DNA of 64,000 nucleotides from Candidatus Dojkabacteria bacterium. GTDB taxonomy: Bacteria; Patescibacteria; Dojkabacteria; SC72; JAFGCJ01. The first letter of the stretch is position 1; each line of letters opens with the position of its first letter. The stretch spans positions 62,001 through 126,000 of the forward strand of contig JAFGCJ010000002.1 of the NCBI GenBank assembly GCA_016932785.1, given 5' to 3'. The notes beneath the pieces were generated by a model. That model had not been told where the DNA came from and made no database searches. It was given only the letters and a program-made list of their open reading frames with translations. The position numbers and the translations under genes were made by a program. This document shows positions 16,522 to 24,510 of the stretch, one piece after another.

Positions 16522-17430
16522 TTATTTCTTATTTCTGCGCCTGAAGAGTCTTTGTGTGACTCTCTTTATTCCGCCAAGTATCTTTTCTCCAAGTTTGATT
16601 TTTCTTGTAATTATGAAAAGTATTATCAGGCCGAGAAGAATACCTGCGGTTATATATAATGAGTTAAGCCATGCCTGTGAAATTAACCAAAAATCCGAAG
16701 ATTCTGTATCGATCTCCTTGTTGCCTATCATTACGTGAAGTTTAGCGCGGTAATATCCTGGTGATTTCCGTTCCCAGGTGTTCTTTTCTATTAGTATGGA
16801 TTCCGGGAGGAGTGTTATTTGATCAGTATTTAGGGTTATGGTGTTTATTCTTGTTTTATTATCCTTGTTTAGAGGATTAACTTCAAAAAACTCCAGATAC
16901 GCGCTGGGTCTTGTGTACGTGTTTCCTGTGTTTTGTATTTCAGTATCAATTTCAATTTCTTGTCCTATCGAAAGCTTCTCTGTGTCAAGTTTTTTTATCT
17001 CTAAGTCTGGTTGAATCATTTCAAGAGACTGCAGGAAAACCGGTATAGCATATTCGAAGTTTGTTCCCACGGCCTCAGAATTTTCTCCCGCAGTAACATG
17101 CAATATTATTGTGGGAAAATATGACGCTTTTTCAAATGTTGTATTTTCAGATATATCCATTTTCACTTCAATTTTTTCGGTTGTATTTGCGGGAATTTCT
17201 TTCGATGTCTCTGAAAACCAATTATTAAACAAATCCATGCCGATTACTGTGTTTGATAAGGTCTTGGGATCTTGTGTAAATTCGCCTGTAGAGGTGGAAA
17301 TTTGTACTGGAAATTCATTGTTATTTTCCACTGTGATCTGAAAGACATCGTTTGTAGGAATAGAGATGTTTCTATAAAAGACTGCTGGATGGATTGTAAT
17401 TTTACTGTTAGATTCTAAGGGTTCGGCCAT
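16522..17430 (-). CDS. DUF916-like membrane-anchored surface protein (module A)
   Basis: 302 aa. It consists of beta-rich domains (about 1-250), one C-terminal transmembrane helix (about 255-278) and an Arg/Lys-rich tail ending RRRNKK. The opening ITIHPAVFYRNISIPTND and the FNNWFSE segment parallel ITVSPVKYEF and LKDWIV in the protein at 20434-21549, so the two are paralogues. Such proteins resemble the DUF916/WxL-interacting partners of Gram-positive surface complexes. Oddly, it has no signal peptide: a TAG lies in frame just upstream of the ATG. The basic tail predicts an outside N-terminus, so secretion is expected but not encoded. Gap to the upstream partner is 9 bases. Confidence 0.6.
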   Translation of the reverse strand: MAEPLESNSKITIHPAVFYRNISIPTNDVFQITVENNNEFPVQISTSTGEFTQDPKTLSNTVIGMDLFNNWFSETSKEIPANTTEKIEVKMDISENTTFEKASYFPTIILHVTAGENSEAVGTNFEYAIPVFLQSLEMIQPDLEIKKLDTEKLSIGQEIEIDTEIQNTGNTYTRPSAYLEFFEVNPLNKDNKTRINTITLNTDQITLLPESILIEKNTWERKSPGYYRAKLHVMIGNKEIDTESSDFWLISQAWLNSLYITAGILLGLIILFIITRKIKLGEKILGGIKRVTQRLFRRRNKK

Positions 17431-17439
17431 AGGATTGAT

Positions 17440-18645
17440 CTAAAATGTACCTATTGCGGTGAATGTGATCTGATCGGTATAGTCGGATGCCGCAGATCTT
17501 ATTGGGGCAGCTCTAGCTTTGAGCCAGATACCTGACCGTGCACCGCTTATTGGCTCTCCGGTTCCAGTTGAACAATTATCACCGGAGTTTGGTCTTGTGC
17601 AGAATATTATTGTCGGAGTCGCGTAAAGCTCACCAACCTCCTGAGCACCTGCAGTGTCGTAAGTTGATGCTTCTATGAAATATCCGGGTTGTCCTGTTGC
17701 CGGAAGGGTCTTTGAAGTATCCACCTTCAAACCAAATCCTTCGGAAACACTTGAGAGATCATCCGAGATGCTGTCGATTGATTCGCCAGTGTACGAACTT
17801 AGGAGACCCTGGTTGGTGTCTCTGACCTGGATAATCGCTCCGGCCACGGCATTAGTTCCCATATCGAGCCAAATAAGATCGTCAGCTGTTGATGGTGCTA
17901 CGGTTGTTATCTCCCATGAATCAATCTCGTATGGTGCCGAAGTGGAGGCCCATGTATCTCCAGAAATGTTAATGTCGAAACTAATTGATGGATCTGTTGT
18001 TGATTCTGTGGCATCCGGTCCAGGCTCGGATTCAGTGAAGTCTCCGTTAAGGGCTCTTAATCGAATCTTATATTCTGTGCTTGAAGCAAGGCCAAGCAGA
18101 TTGAAGTCTTCTGCCTCCCATGTCGCTTCGGTTAGGTAGTCGTTAATATTCTTGCTTGAAATAGCCTTTGGCTCTTTGGTCGTTCCGTCGATGCATTGTA
18201 CCGTGGTCCAGTCGTCCGTTGATATCTCTACCAAATACAAAGTCTCGGTAGGATTGTTCTCTGGGTCAAGCTCAAACTTTGCCCTGTTGTAGCATCCGCC
18301 CTCGCCGCACAACGCTATCATTGCGGAGTCGTCTGTCTGGAAGTATGTGACCACCGGGACGTTCGCCATAAAAGTGTAGCCTATTCCTGTTCCGAGTTTG
18401 TAATTGGAACTTTCAAATCTTTCGTCGTTTATGGATCCTCCGATTGAGTCAAGTAGGTTGTAGGTTCCTGAGGAAGCGTCATCGTTACCACCTGCATCTA
18501 TGCTGGGATCAATAATTCTGTAGTTGTCTGATTCAAGGTTTTGGGCAACTACTTTAGTAGAGAAGCTTGAGAATATCGCCAAAAATGTCCCTAAAATAAG
18601 GGAAAGAGAAGCAGTTGCCAAGAAATTGTAAGCAGTTTTTCTCAT
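17440..18645 (-). CDS. Secreted beta-rich surface protein (module A)
   Basis: 401 aa with a signal peptide (basic start, hydrophobic core, cleavage near STKVVAQ). The mature protein is rich in Ser, Thr, Asp and Gly with scattered cysteines (CGEGGCY, FCTRPNSGDNC) and a fibronectin-like stretch around EYKIRLRALNGDF. It ends DYTDQITFTAIGTF, nearly the same as the end of the divergent protein at 18989-20248 (TYTDQLTFIATSTF), preceded in both by a GAR...AAP segment. The shared C-terminus may be a docking or assembly strand. It is followed by the anchored DUF916-like protein. Confidence 0.65.
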   Translation of the reverse strand: MRKTAYNFLATASLSLILGTFLAIFSSFSTKVVAQNLESDNYRIIDPSIDAGGNDDASSGTYNLLDSIGGSINDERFESSNYKLGTGIGYTFMANVPVVTYFQTDDSAMIALCGEGGCYNRAKFELDPENNPTETLYLVEISTDDWTTVQCIDGTTKEPKAISSKNINDYLTEATWEAEDFNLLGLASSTEYKIRLRALNGDFTESEPGPDATESTTDPSISFDINISGDTWASTSAPYEIDSWEITTVAPSTADDLIWLDMGTNAVAGAIIQVRDTNQGLLSSYTGESIDSISDDLSSVSEGFGLKVDTSKTLPATGQPGYFIEASTYDTAGAQEVGELYATPTIIFCTRPNSGDNCSTGTGEPISGARSGIWLKARAAPIRSAASDYTDQITFTAIGTF

Positions 18646-18988
18646 GTATACCTTTATAACATAAAATTAACGATGTATCTAGTTTTGAAAAAGTTCGGGT
18701 GAATTATTCGTAACAATGTGTTGTCACGAATTGTCAAATAACGCTGTTAATAAGCTTGACAAAGAGGTTTCTGTATGCTTATATGAATATATAGACATTA
18801 GAAAAGGTTTTGTTTTGATACCTTTTTTTGTATAAATAAATTGTAAACGCTGCCCATTTTTTATTGCTCTTTTTAGTTAGTAAATTGATTGTAGCACCTG
18901 GCTTTTCCAGTTAGGCTACAAAATTAATTTAATCCTCGTGATGTAAATATTCATCACAGGTATATATAAATTTTTTATTACTGCCCTT
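18646..18988. promoter_or_regulatory. Divergent promoter region of the two surface modules
   Basis: A possible promoter for the right-hand gene is TTGACA (18756-18761) with TATATG about 18 bases on. A TATAAA (18965-18970) lies 18 bases before its ATG, and a perfect GTGATG-N8-CATCAC dyad (18938-18957) directly precedes this box like an operator. A longer hairpin has outer arms TTGTAGC/GCTACAA (18889-18895, 18915-18921) and inner arms CTGG/CCAG. TTATAA-rich sequence precedes the leftward ATG. No gene is seen in this stretch. Confidence 0.45.
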
Positions 18989-20248
18989 ATGAAAAGAAAG
19001 AAATTTCTTTCCCTTTTGGCTGTAGCTGTCATGCTCGCAGGAATGGTTGTTGCGGCTGTTCCCCAAGGTGCTGAAGCAGCGGCTATAACTAATATGAGTG
19101 ACCTTATGACCAGACTGGAAGTAAGTGTCACCTCATCGCATGACATATCCTTTGATATGGATGCATCTACATCCTTTGCAACAACAGAGACTATGACCTT
19201 CGACTTCAATGAGGATGGAAGTTATTGGTCTGTCGATGGAACAAACTCTGCAATAGCAGACTTTGACTTCAACGATGGTACAGAAAGAACGATCTTTGCC
19301 GTTAATACTGGTGCTGCAAATTGTACTGGTTCAACCGGTGCAGATGATGTGGCTGTCGGTATAGACGACACCACTGGTGTTGTTACTGTACTTGCCTGTG
19401 GATCATTCACAGCAAGCTCAGCCGGTGCAACAGTGAACCTTGAATATGGTTCAGCTGCGGGAGGTACAGAAAGAGTTACCAACCCGGCAACTGCAGGGGA
19501 ATATGACTTAGCAATTGGAGGAACCTTCGGTGATACAGGTGAAATAGGTGTCTCTATTGTTGATGATGATACAGTCAATGTAACGGGATATATTGATACA
19601 ACTTTGACCTTCGATATAGATACAAGTGAGACTGACGAGGATTGTGATGCATCGGGTGGAACATCACCATGCGATAGTCACAGTGCCGTCACAGATGACG
19701 CAGGTTATGTTGTCGATCTAGGTGAGTTATTGCTCTCAGAGGTTACCGCATCTGGAGAATCCAGAATGCACGCAGATGGTAACACTGGTACAAACAACTA
19801 CATCTGGTTTGACTTAGATACGAATGCTGATGGTGGTGCGGTTGTTACCGTCATCGGTGCAAATACAGATGATCAAGATGGTTCAGGAACTGTCTCAGCG
19901 TTAGACGGATCCGGAGCTAACGAGATCCCATCTGTAACCTCAGAGACTTTGCTTAGTGCAACAGTCCCTGGTTATGGAATCTGTGGTGCACCTGGTACCC
20001 CAACATCAGGTACTATAAATATAGAAGCTGCCTATGATGGTGGTGGATCTGGTCTCGGAAACGATACCTATGGTCCAGTCCCAGAGTCAGCAGCTAATGG
20101 TGGTTCACCAGCATCAATCTTCAACTCCAACTCGGATCCTGTTGAGGGAGCAAGAGTTCAGTTCGAAGTGGGTGCTGCACCAGACGAAACTGATGGTACT
20201 GGTACATACACCGATCAGCTAACCTTTATCGCAACTTCAACCTTTTAA
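18989..20248 (+). CDS. Abundant secreted beta-rich surface protein (module B)
   Basis: 419 aa. It has a clear signal peptide (MKRKKFLSLLAVAVMLAGM..., cleavage after GAEA). The mature chain is low in Lys/Arg and very rich in Thr, Asp, Gly, Ala and Ser, as in S-layer, pilin-like or adhesin proteins. Cysteines are few (for example NCTGS, DEDCDASGG). The C-terminus TYTDQLTFIATSTF matches the divergent module-A protein. Codon choice is noticeably uniform, and a strong terminator hairpin follows, suggesting high expression. I infer a main surface-layer or fibre subunit, anchored or helped by the protein at 20434. Confidence 0.6.
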   Translation: MKRKKFLSLLAVAVMLAGMVVAAVPQGAEAAAITNMSDLMTRLEVSVTSSHDISFDMDASTSFATTETMTFDFNEDGSYWSVDGTNSAIADFDFNDGTERTIFAVNTGAANCTGSTGADDVAVGIDDTTGVVTVLACGSFTASSAGATVNLEYGSAAGGTERVTNPATAGEYDLAIGGTFGDTGEIGVSIVDDDTVNVTGYIDTTLTFDIDTSETDEDCDASGGTSPCDSHSAVTDDAGYVVDLGELLLSEVTASGESRMHADGNTGTNNYIWFDLDTNADGGAVVTVIGANTDDQDGSGTVSALDGSGANEIPSVTSETLLSATVPGYGICGAPGTPTSGTINIEAAYDGGGSGLGNDTYGPVPESAANGGSPASIFNSNSDPVEGARVQFEVGAAPDETDGTGTYTDQLTFIATSTF

Positions 20249-20274
20249 AGTTGAATTAATAAGGAACTGATTAA

Positions 20275-20300
20275 AAGAAGGGGGTTTCGGCCCCCTTCTT
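20275..20300. terminator. Strong hairpin after module-B surface gene
   Basis: Perfect 10-bp stem AAGAAGGGGG / CCCCCTTCTT with a 6-base TTTCGG loop, 27 bases after the stop. The 3' T-tract is weak, so partial termination with mRNA 3'-end protection is possible. Confidence 0.75.
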
Positions 20301-20433
20301 GAATTATGGAAACCTTTTTAATAAGTGTTTTTTTATGTTTGTTGGAGCTTATTCTCCGTCTGGGTCTTGAACTACTTTTACTATATGTGGTTAAATGGTC
20401 TGGTATTGGAATTTAATTTTTTCTCAGTTTTAA

Positions 20434-21549
20434 ATGAAGCGTTATAGGAAATCGGTTCTTTTTCTTGTTCTTTGTGTTATTTCTGTTGTCTCTCCCCTAT
20501 TAGGTACGGCATTTGCTCAGGAGTCCTCTGATAGAGGTATTACTGTTTCTCCAGTAAAATATGAGTTTTCAGGAGAGCCTGGTGAGGTCCTTGAAGGAAC
20601 AGTTAAGTACTACAACAGTACAGGTTCAGAGAAGGATCTTTATCTGAAAGCTTTTAATTTTGAACCGTTGGGCGAAACAGGTTTTCCTGGCTTTTCAAAC
20701 GACTTGTATCCTGATAATGCGTCACTCAAGGACTGGATAGTACTTGAGACAAGTCATATTGTCGTTGAGCATATTACAGAGGAGAGGGCTCATCCAACAA
20801 TTGTTAACTTTACAGTTCATATTCCCGAAGATGCAGCCCCTGGCGGTCACTATGCCGGAATAATACAGAGGCTAAAGCCGTTTGATCAGGTAGATGAGCT
20901 TGAGGGATCGGGTTTAGTTATTTCTCCGGAAAGTGCTTGTCTTATTATTTTGAATGTTGAGGGTGCAGTTACAAGAGAGGGTTACAGTGAACAGTTTTTT
21001 GTTGCTGATCCGTATGCTGCGGAGAAAAAACCTGTTAAGTTATTCGAGTATCCACCTGTTGAGTTTATAGCAAGGGTAAGAAATAGTGGTAATACCCATT
21101 TCAAGCCCCAGGGTAATGTTTTCCTGTATCGAGGTGATAAGAAAATCGCTGACTTTAAGGTTAATGAGGACGAAGGGAATGTACTTCGGGAGAGTATTCG
21201 TCGTTTTGAAGTAGATACTTGGGGCACTGACGAGGCCTTTATTACACGAGTAGCTGTCAAGGACGACGACGGCGAGCCGGTTCTGGACGATGAGGGTAAT
21301 GTTAAGACGAAGATAAAGATAAATTGGGATAAGCTTTCTCATATCCCTATCGGAAAATATGAGGCAAAATTGGCTCTTGTTTACGATGGAGAAGAAGGTA
21401 AGGAGTTGATTCAGGATTCTGTTACATTCTGGATAATCCCTTGGAAAATTATTCTTATTATTCTTCTAATAATCATAATCTATATCTCTATCGTTATAGA
21501 TAGAAATAGGAGAAAGAAGAATAAGGGAAAGAAGAAAGATAAGAAGTAG
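20434..21549 (+). CDS. DUF916-like membrane-anchored surface protein (module B)
   Basis: 371 aa: signal peptide (cleavage near GTAFAQ), two beta-sandwich domains starting with ITVSPVKYEFSGEPGE, a C-terminal transmembrane helix (about 335-355) and a Lys-rich tail. This is the layout of DUF916-type or NEW3/COG1470-like proteins that work with WxL-type surface proteins in Gram-positives. It is a paralogue of the module-A protein at 16522-17430 but keeps its signal peptide. It follows the abundant surface protein and is probably cotranscribed by read-through of the intervening hairpin, or has its own promoter. Confidence 0.65.
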   Translation: MKRYRKSVLFLVLCVISVVSPLLGTAFAQESSDRGITVSPVKYEFSGEPGEVLEGTVKYYNSTGSEKDLYLKAFNFEPLGETGFPGFSNDLYPDNASLKDWIVLETSHIVVEHITEERAHPTIVNFTVHIPEDAAPGGHYAGIIQRLKPFDQVDELEGSGLVISPESACLIILNVEGAVTREGYSEQFFVADPYAAEKKPVKLFEYPPVEFIARVRNSGNTHFKPQGNVFLYRGDKKIADFKVNEDEGNVLRESIRRFEVDTWGTDEAFITRVAVKDDDGEPVLDDEGNVKTKIKINWDKLSHIPIGKYEAKLALVYDGEEGKELIQDSVTFWIIPWKIILIILLIIIIYISIVIDRNRRKKNKGKKKDKK

Positions 21550-21574
21550 CGTTGGAGTTAACCGTCGAAATAAA

Positions 21575-21604
21575 AGGGGTGCACATTGCTGCACCTCTTT
21601 TTTG
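21575..21604 (+). terminator. Rho-independent terminator
   Basis: Stem AGGGGTGCA / TGCACCTCT (one G-T pair) with a 6-base loop, followed by a run of six T. It lies between the convergent surface gene and folD. Confidence 0.85.
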
Positions 21605-21606
21605 TT

Positions 21607-22419
21607 TTAAAGTTTGAGTAGATTGTCGAAAATAAAAGCGACTGTTAATGGACCTATTCCTCCTGGTACCGGTGTAAACAATGACGCTTTTTCACTGATT
21701 TCTTGACTCATATCGCCTCTTCGTTTTCCTTCCGAGTCGACTTCGTAGCCGGTGTCTATCGCGATTACTCCTTCTTTGACCATTTCTGGTTGAATGAGGT
21801 CTATTTGCCCGGTTCCTGAAATAACTATGTCTGCGTTCTTTGTATAAGCTCCTAGATCCTCTGTATATATGTCACAGACAGATACAGATGCTCCCAGATG
21901 TCCAAGGACTTGAGTAAGTGGTCTCCCGAGAAGGTAACTGTTTCCTACTATAGTGGCTGTTTTTCCCTCCAGGCTTTTGCCGTCTAAGCCTATCTTGATA
22001 GCGTGAAATGCGGCTTTTGCTACAGGTGAGTAGATCTCTGTAACCTTCTGTTCCAGTTCCCCCATTCTACAACGACCTAGACCTTCTACGTCTTTTTCAT
22101 ATGGTACAGTATTAAGAACTTTGTATCTGTCTATACCTTCAGGAAATGGCATCTGAACCAGAATACCGTTATATTCTTTTGAAATCTTAGTAATGAGTTC
22201 CATTAGCTGCTCAGTTGAATAGTTATTCCCCGCGTCGATAATTGAGCATTCTAATCCTAGTTCTTCTGCTGTTTTTTTCTTCGAATTCGTGAAGGTGATT
22301 TGAGGAGGAGTTTGCTGGGTTCTTGTTATTGCGAGATTCGGTTTAACCCTGTCCTTCTCTATTTTAATTTTAATATCTGATAGAATTTTTTGAGCTTCTT
22401 TGTTACCGTCTAAAAGCAT
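21607..22419 (-). CDS. folD: FolD-like methylene-THF dehydrogenase/cyclohydrolase
   Basis: Interconverts methylene-, methenyl- and formyl-tetrahydrofolate. Supporting segments: KDVEGL, the Rossmann part IVGNSYLLGRPLTQVLGHLGA, and the C-terminal FTPVPGGIGPLTVAFIFDN. It is 270 aa, slightly short. Two landmarks are changed. The usual Y-V-x-x-K-x-K reads F43-T-N-S-K47-K-K49, keeping the catalytic Lys but losing the Tyr. The PCTPxG loop is replaced by YSPVAKAA. One activity may therefore be altered or lost. The stop abuts the bidirectional terminator region, and the gene diverges from nth. Confidence 0.75.
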   Translation of the reverse strand: MLLDGNKEAQKILSDIKIKIEKDRVKPNLAITRTQQTPPQITFTNSKKKTAEELGLECSIIDAGNNYSTEQLMELITKISKEYNGILVQMPFPEGIDRYKVLNTVPYEKDVEGLGRCRMGELEQKVTEIYSPVAKAAFHAIKIGLDGKSLEGKTATIVGNSYLLGRPLTQVLGHLGASVSVCDIYTEDLGAYTKNADIVISGTGQIDLIQPEMVKEGVIAIDTGYEVDSEGKRRGDMSQEISEKASLFTPVPGGIGPLTVAFIFDNLLKL

Positions 22420-22478
22420 TTCTCTGCTATGATAAAATATTCTTATCTTATTTTATCACATAGGTTTGGGCATTATTA

Positions 22479-23132
22479 ATGACAAAGAAGGACAGAGCTG
22501 CAAAAATATATGGTGTATTGAGGCGTGAATATAAGGATGCATGTTGTACTCTATTATTTGACAGTCCTCAGCAATTTCTTTTTGCTAACATTCTTTCCGC
22601 TCAGTGTACGGACGATGTGGCCAGTAGGGTTTCTATTGCTTTAATGAAGAAATTTGGTGGTGCTGAAGGTATCGCCAAGGCTAGTCTTTCAAGTATTTCT
22701 GAGGTGATAAGACCAGCAGGTTTCTATAATGTCAAATCAAGATATATTAAAAAAACCGCAAAACTTCTGGTTGATGAGTTTAACGGTGAACTGCCAAATA
22801 ATCTTGATGATCTCAAAAAATTTTCCGGTATCGCAAGAAAAACCGGTCTGGTAATTCTGGGTGAGGTATTTAATAAGGTTGAAGGTATTGTTATTGATAC
22901 TCATAATATTCGTCTTGCCAAAAGGTTGGGTTTGACTAAGCACGAATCGGCAGAAAAAATAGAAAAAGACTTAATGAAACTACTACCCAGAACTAAGTGG
23001 CGGATGTGGTCGCATTTGATGGTTTTTCATGGTAGGAAAATTTGTATTGCCAGATCTCCAAAATGTCAGGAATGCTTGATTTGTGAGTATTGTGACTTTG
23101 GCTGTATTAACAATAAATGTTTAACTTCTTGA
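22479..23132 (+). CDS. nth: Endonuclease III (DNA glycosylase/AP lyase)
   Basis: Base-excision repair enzyme acting on oxidised pyrimidines. Helix-hairpin-helix LKKFSGIARKTGLVIL carries the catalytic Lys (canonical LPGVGRKTA, here FSGIARKTG). IVIDTHNIRLAKRLGL contains the catalytic Asp. The C-terminus CIARSPKCQECLICEYC is the C-x6-C-x2-C-x5-type iron-sulfur loop. It is 217 aa, as usual. It stands upstream of lexA on the same strand, separated by the proposed SOS box, so it is probably not itself in the SOS unit. Confidence 0.85.
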   Translation: MTKKDRAAKIYGVLRREYKDACCTLLFDSPQQFLFANILSAQCTDDVASRVSIALMKKFGGAEGIAKASLSSISEVIRPAGFYNVKSRYIKKTAKLLVDEFNGELPNNLDDLKKFSGIARKTGLVILGEVFNKVEGIVIDTHNIRLAKRLGLTKHESAEKIEKDLMKLLPRTKWRMWSHLMVFHGRKICIARSPKCQECLICEYCDFGCINNKCLTS

Positions 23133-23164
23133 CATCCTCTTCCTATAATAATAAAATGAAAGAG

Positions 23165-23180
23165 TTCGGTTAATATTCGG
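23165..23180 (+). promoter_or_regulatory. Proposed LexA/SOS operator
   Basis: TTCGGTTAATATTCGG: two direct TTCGG repeats with an 11-base period, 24 bases before the lexA ATG. The same 16-mer except for the two central bases lies before umuD at 36037-36052. Alphaproteobacterial LexA uses the same direct-repeat period (GTTC-N7-GTTC). Confidence 0.6.
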
Positions 23181-23204
23181 GTGGTAATTTTAGCTTATAT
23201 ACTT

Positions 23205-23855
23205 ATGTCCTTCGAGCCGATTACGCATACTATTTATAATGATACTCCGGTTCTATATCCGAAACAGCGCAAGGTGCTTAACTATATTGAGAAATATATT
23301 TCTGATCATGGTTTTGCCCCTACTCTTACCGAGATTAAGGATTATTTGGGAGTTAAAGCTCTATCAACTGTACATGAGCACCTGATAAAACTTGAGGAGA
23401 AAGGCTATCTTGAGAGAGATGATGATAAGAGAAGCATCCGGTTAAAAATAAAGAAAGGGATGTTTGCGGGCTCGTTAATAGATGTTCCTCTTGTAGGCAT
23501 GATTGCTGCTGGTGAGCCAATAGACGCTATAGAGGAGCCTGAACAGATAGGAGTTCCCCTTCCAGCAAATCTTGTTGGCAATAAGAAAGTTTTTTGTCTA
23601 AAGGTTAGAGGTGATAGTATGCTTGAGAGTTTAATAGCCGATGGAGATATTGTTGTTTGTGAGAAAGTAGATTTCGTACAAGATGGTGACACGGTGGTAG
23701 CTCTTCTTGAAGATAATACTGCCACCTTAAAGAAGTTCTACCGTGAGAGGAACTGTATCCGTTTGCAACCGGCGAATCCCAGCTACAAGCCACTTATGGT
23801 TAAGAATGTAACCATTCAAGGGCGTGTAATTGCTATTTACAGGAAATATGGGTGA
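23205..23855 (+). CDS. lexA: LexA repressor
   Basis: SOS repressor/autoprotease, 216 aa from the ATG at 23205 (a GTG at 23181 is the alternative). The N-terminal winged helix includes PKQRKVLNYIEKYISDHGFA and TLTEIKDYLGVKALSTVHEH. The S24 protease domain has the self-cleavage bond A102-G103 in MIAAGEP, S138 in VRGDSMLES and K176 in NTATLKKF. On DNA damage, RecA filaments trigger cleavage and release of target genes. The direct-repeat box just upstream suggests autoregulation. The recognition helix differs from that of E. coli, which fits a different operator. Confidence 0.9.
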   Translation: MSFEPITHTIYNDTPVLYPKQRKVLNYIEKYISDHGFAPTLTEIKDYLGVKALSTVHEHLIKLEEKGYLERDDDKRSIRLKIKKGMFAGSLIDVPLVGMIAAGEPIDAIEEPEQIGVPLPANLVGNKKVFCLKVRGDSMLESLIADGDIVVCEKVDFVQDGDTVVALLEDNTATLKKFYRERNCIRLQPANPSYKPLMVKNVTIQGRVIAIYRKYG

Positions 23856-23883
23856 GGTTTCCAGGTCATTTCTCTATACTCTC

Positions 23884-24510
23884 CTAGAGACCCTGTGTTA
23901 TGTCGTAGTTGACTATTAACCAGAATATATATAGCCAAGCTACAAGAAGGATTCCACCTATTACCTGGGCGACTGTGTGTTTTTTCAGCACTATTCGTGA
24001 CCATCCGGTTAGTATGGGGAGTATTATAAGTATGATTGTCCAGGGTGACCTATTAATATCCATAAGTATTATCGTAAAGATTGCCGCTGAATATGCATGA
24101 ATACTTATTTTCCAAAATAAAGTTACAATGATCGAAATGCCGAATCCAATCGTAAATGCTGTCATGTAGGTAGATGCCATATCATATCCCCAGTATCTTG
24201 AAAGAACACAGATGAGAATCATCGGTATTAAAAGGAACGAAAAGATTAGTGGGCGTTTTTCTCTTGTCGTTATATCCCAGTTGTTTGCATATTTGATTTT
24301 GATTGCAAAGAATAGAATAGCTATAGATACGGCATAGCCACCAAATGAAACACCAAACCATCTTATGGCATCTTCAAATGAATGAGGTATGAGTAACTCG
24401 TAAAGAAGAATTATTGCTAAGAAGGCAATAACGTAGGGACTGATAATTGTTGTGAGAATTTTGGCAATAGTGTTTTCGGAAAAATCAATTCGCAGTTTTT
24501 TTGGTGCCAT
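23884..24510 (-). CDS. PAP2-type membrane phosphatase
   Basis: 208 aa with about six hydrophobic segments. The three phosphatase motifs are recognisable: ITTREKRPLIF (K-x6-RP), SIHAYSAA (S/G-H) and GWSRIVLKKHTVAQVIGG (S-R-x5-H-x3). The terminal Asp of motif 3 is Gln, as in a known membrane PAP2 subgroup. Members dephosphorylate lipid phosphates such as undecaprenyl pyrophosphate or phosphatidate, so a role in recycling the lipid carrier for wall and glycan synthesis is plausible. It overlaps the end of lgt by 26 bases and is probably cotranscribed with it. Confidence 0.75.
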   Translation of the reverse strand: MAPKKLRIDFSENTIAKILTTIISPYVIAFLAIILLYELLIPHSFEDAIRWFGVSFGGYAVSIAILFFAIKIKYANNWDITTREKRPLIFSFLLIPMILICVLSRYWGYDMASTYMTAFTIGFGISIIVTLFWKISIHAYSAAIFTIILMDINRSPWTIILIILPILTGWSRIVLKKHTVAQVIGGILLVAWLYIFWLIVNYDITQGL

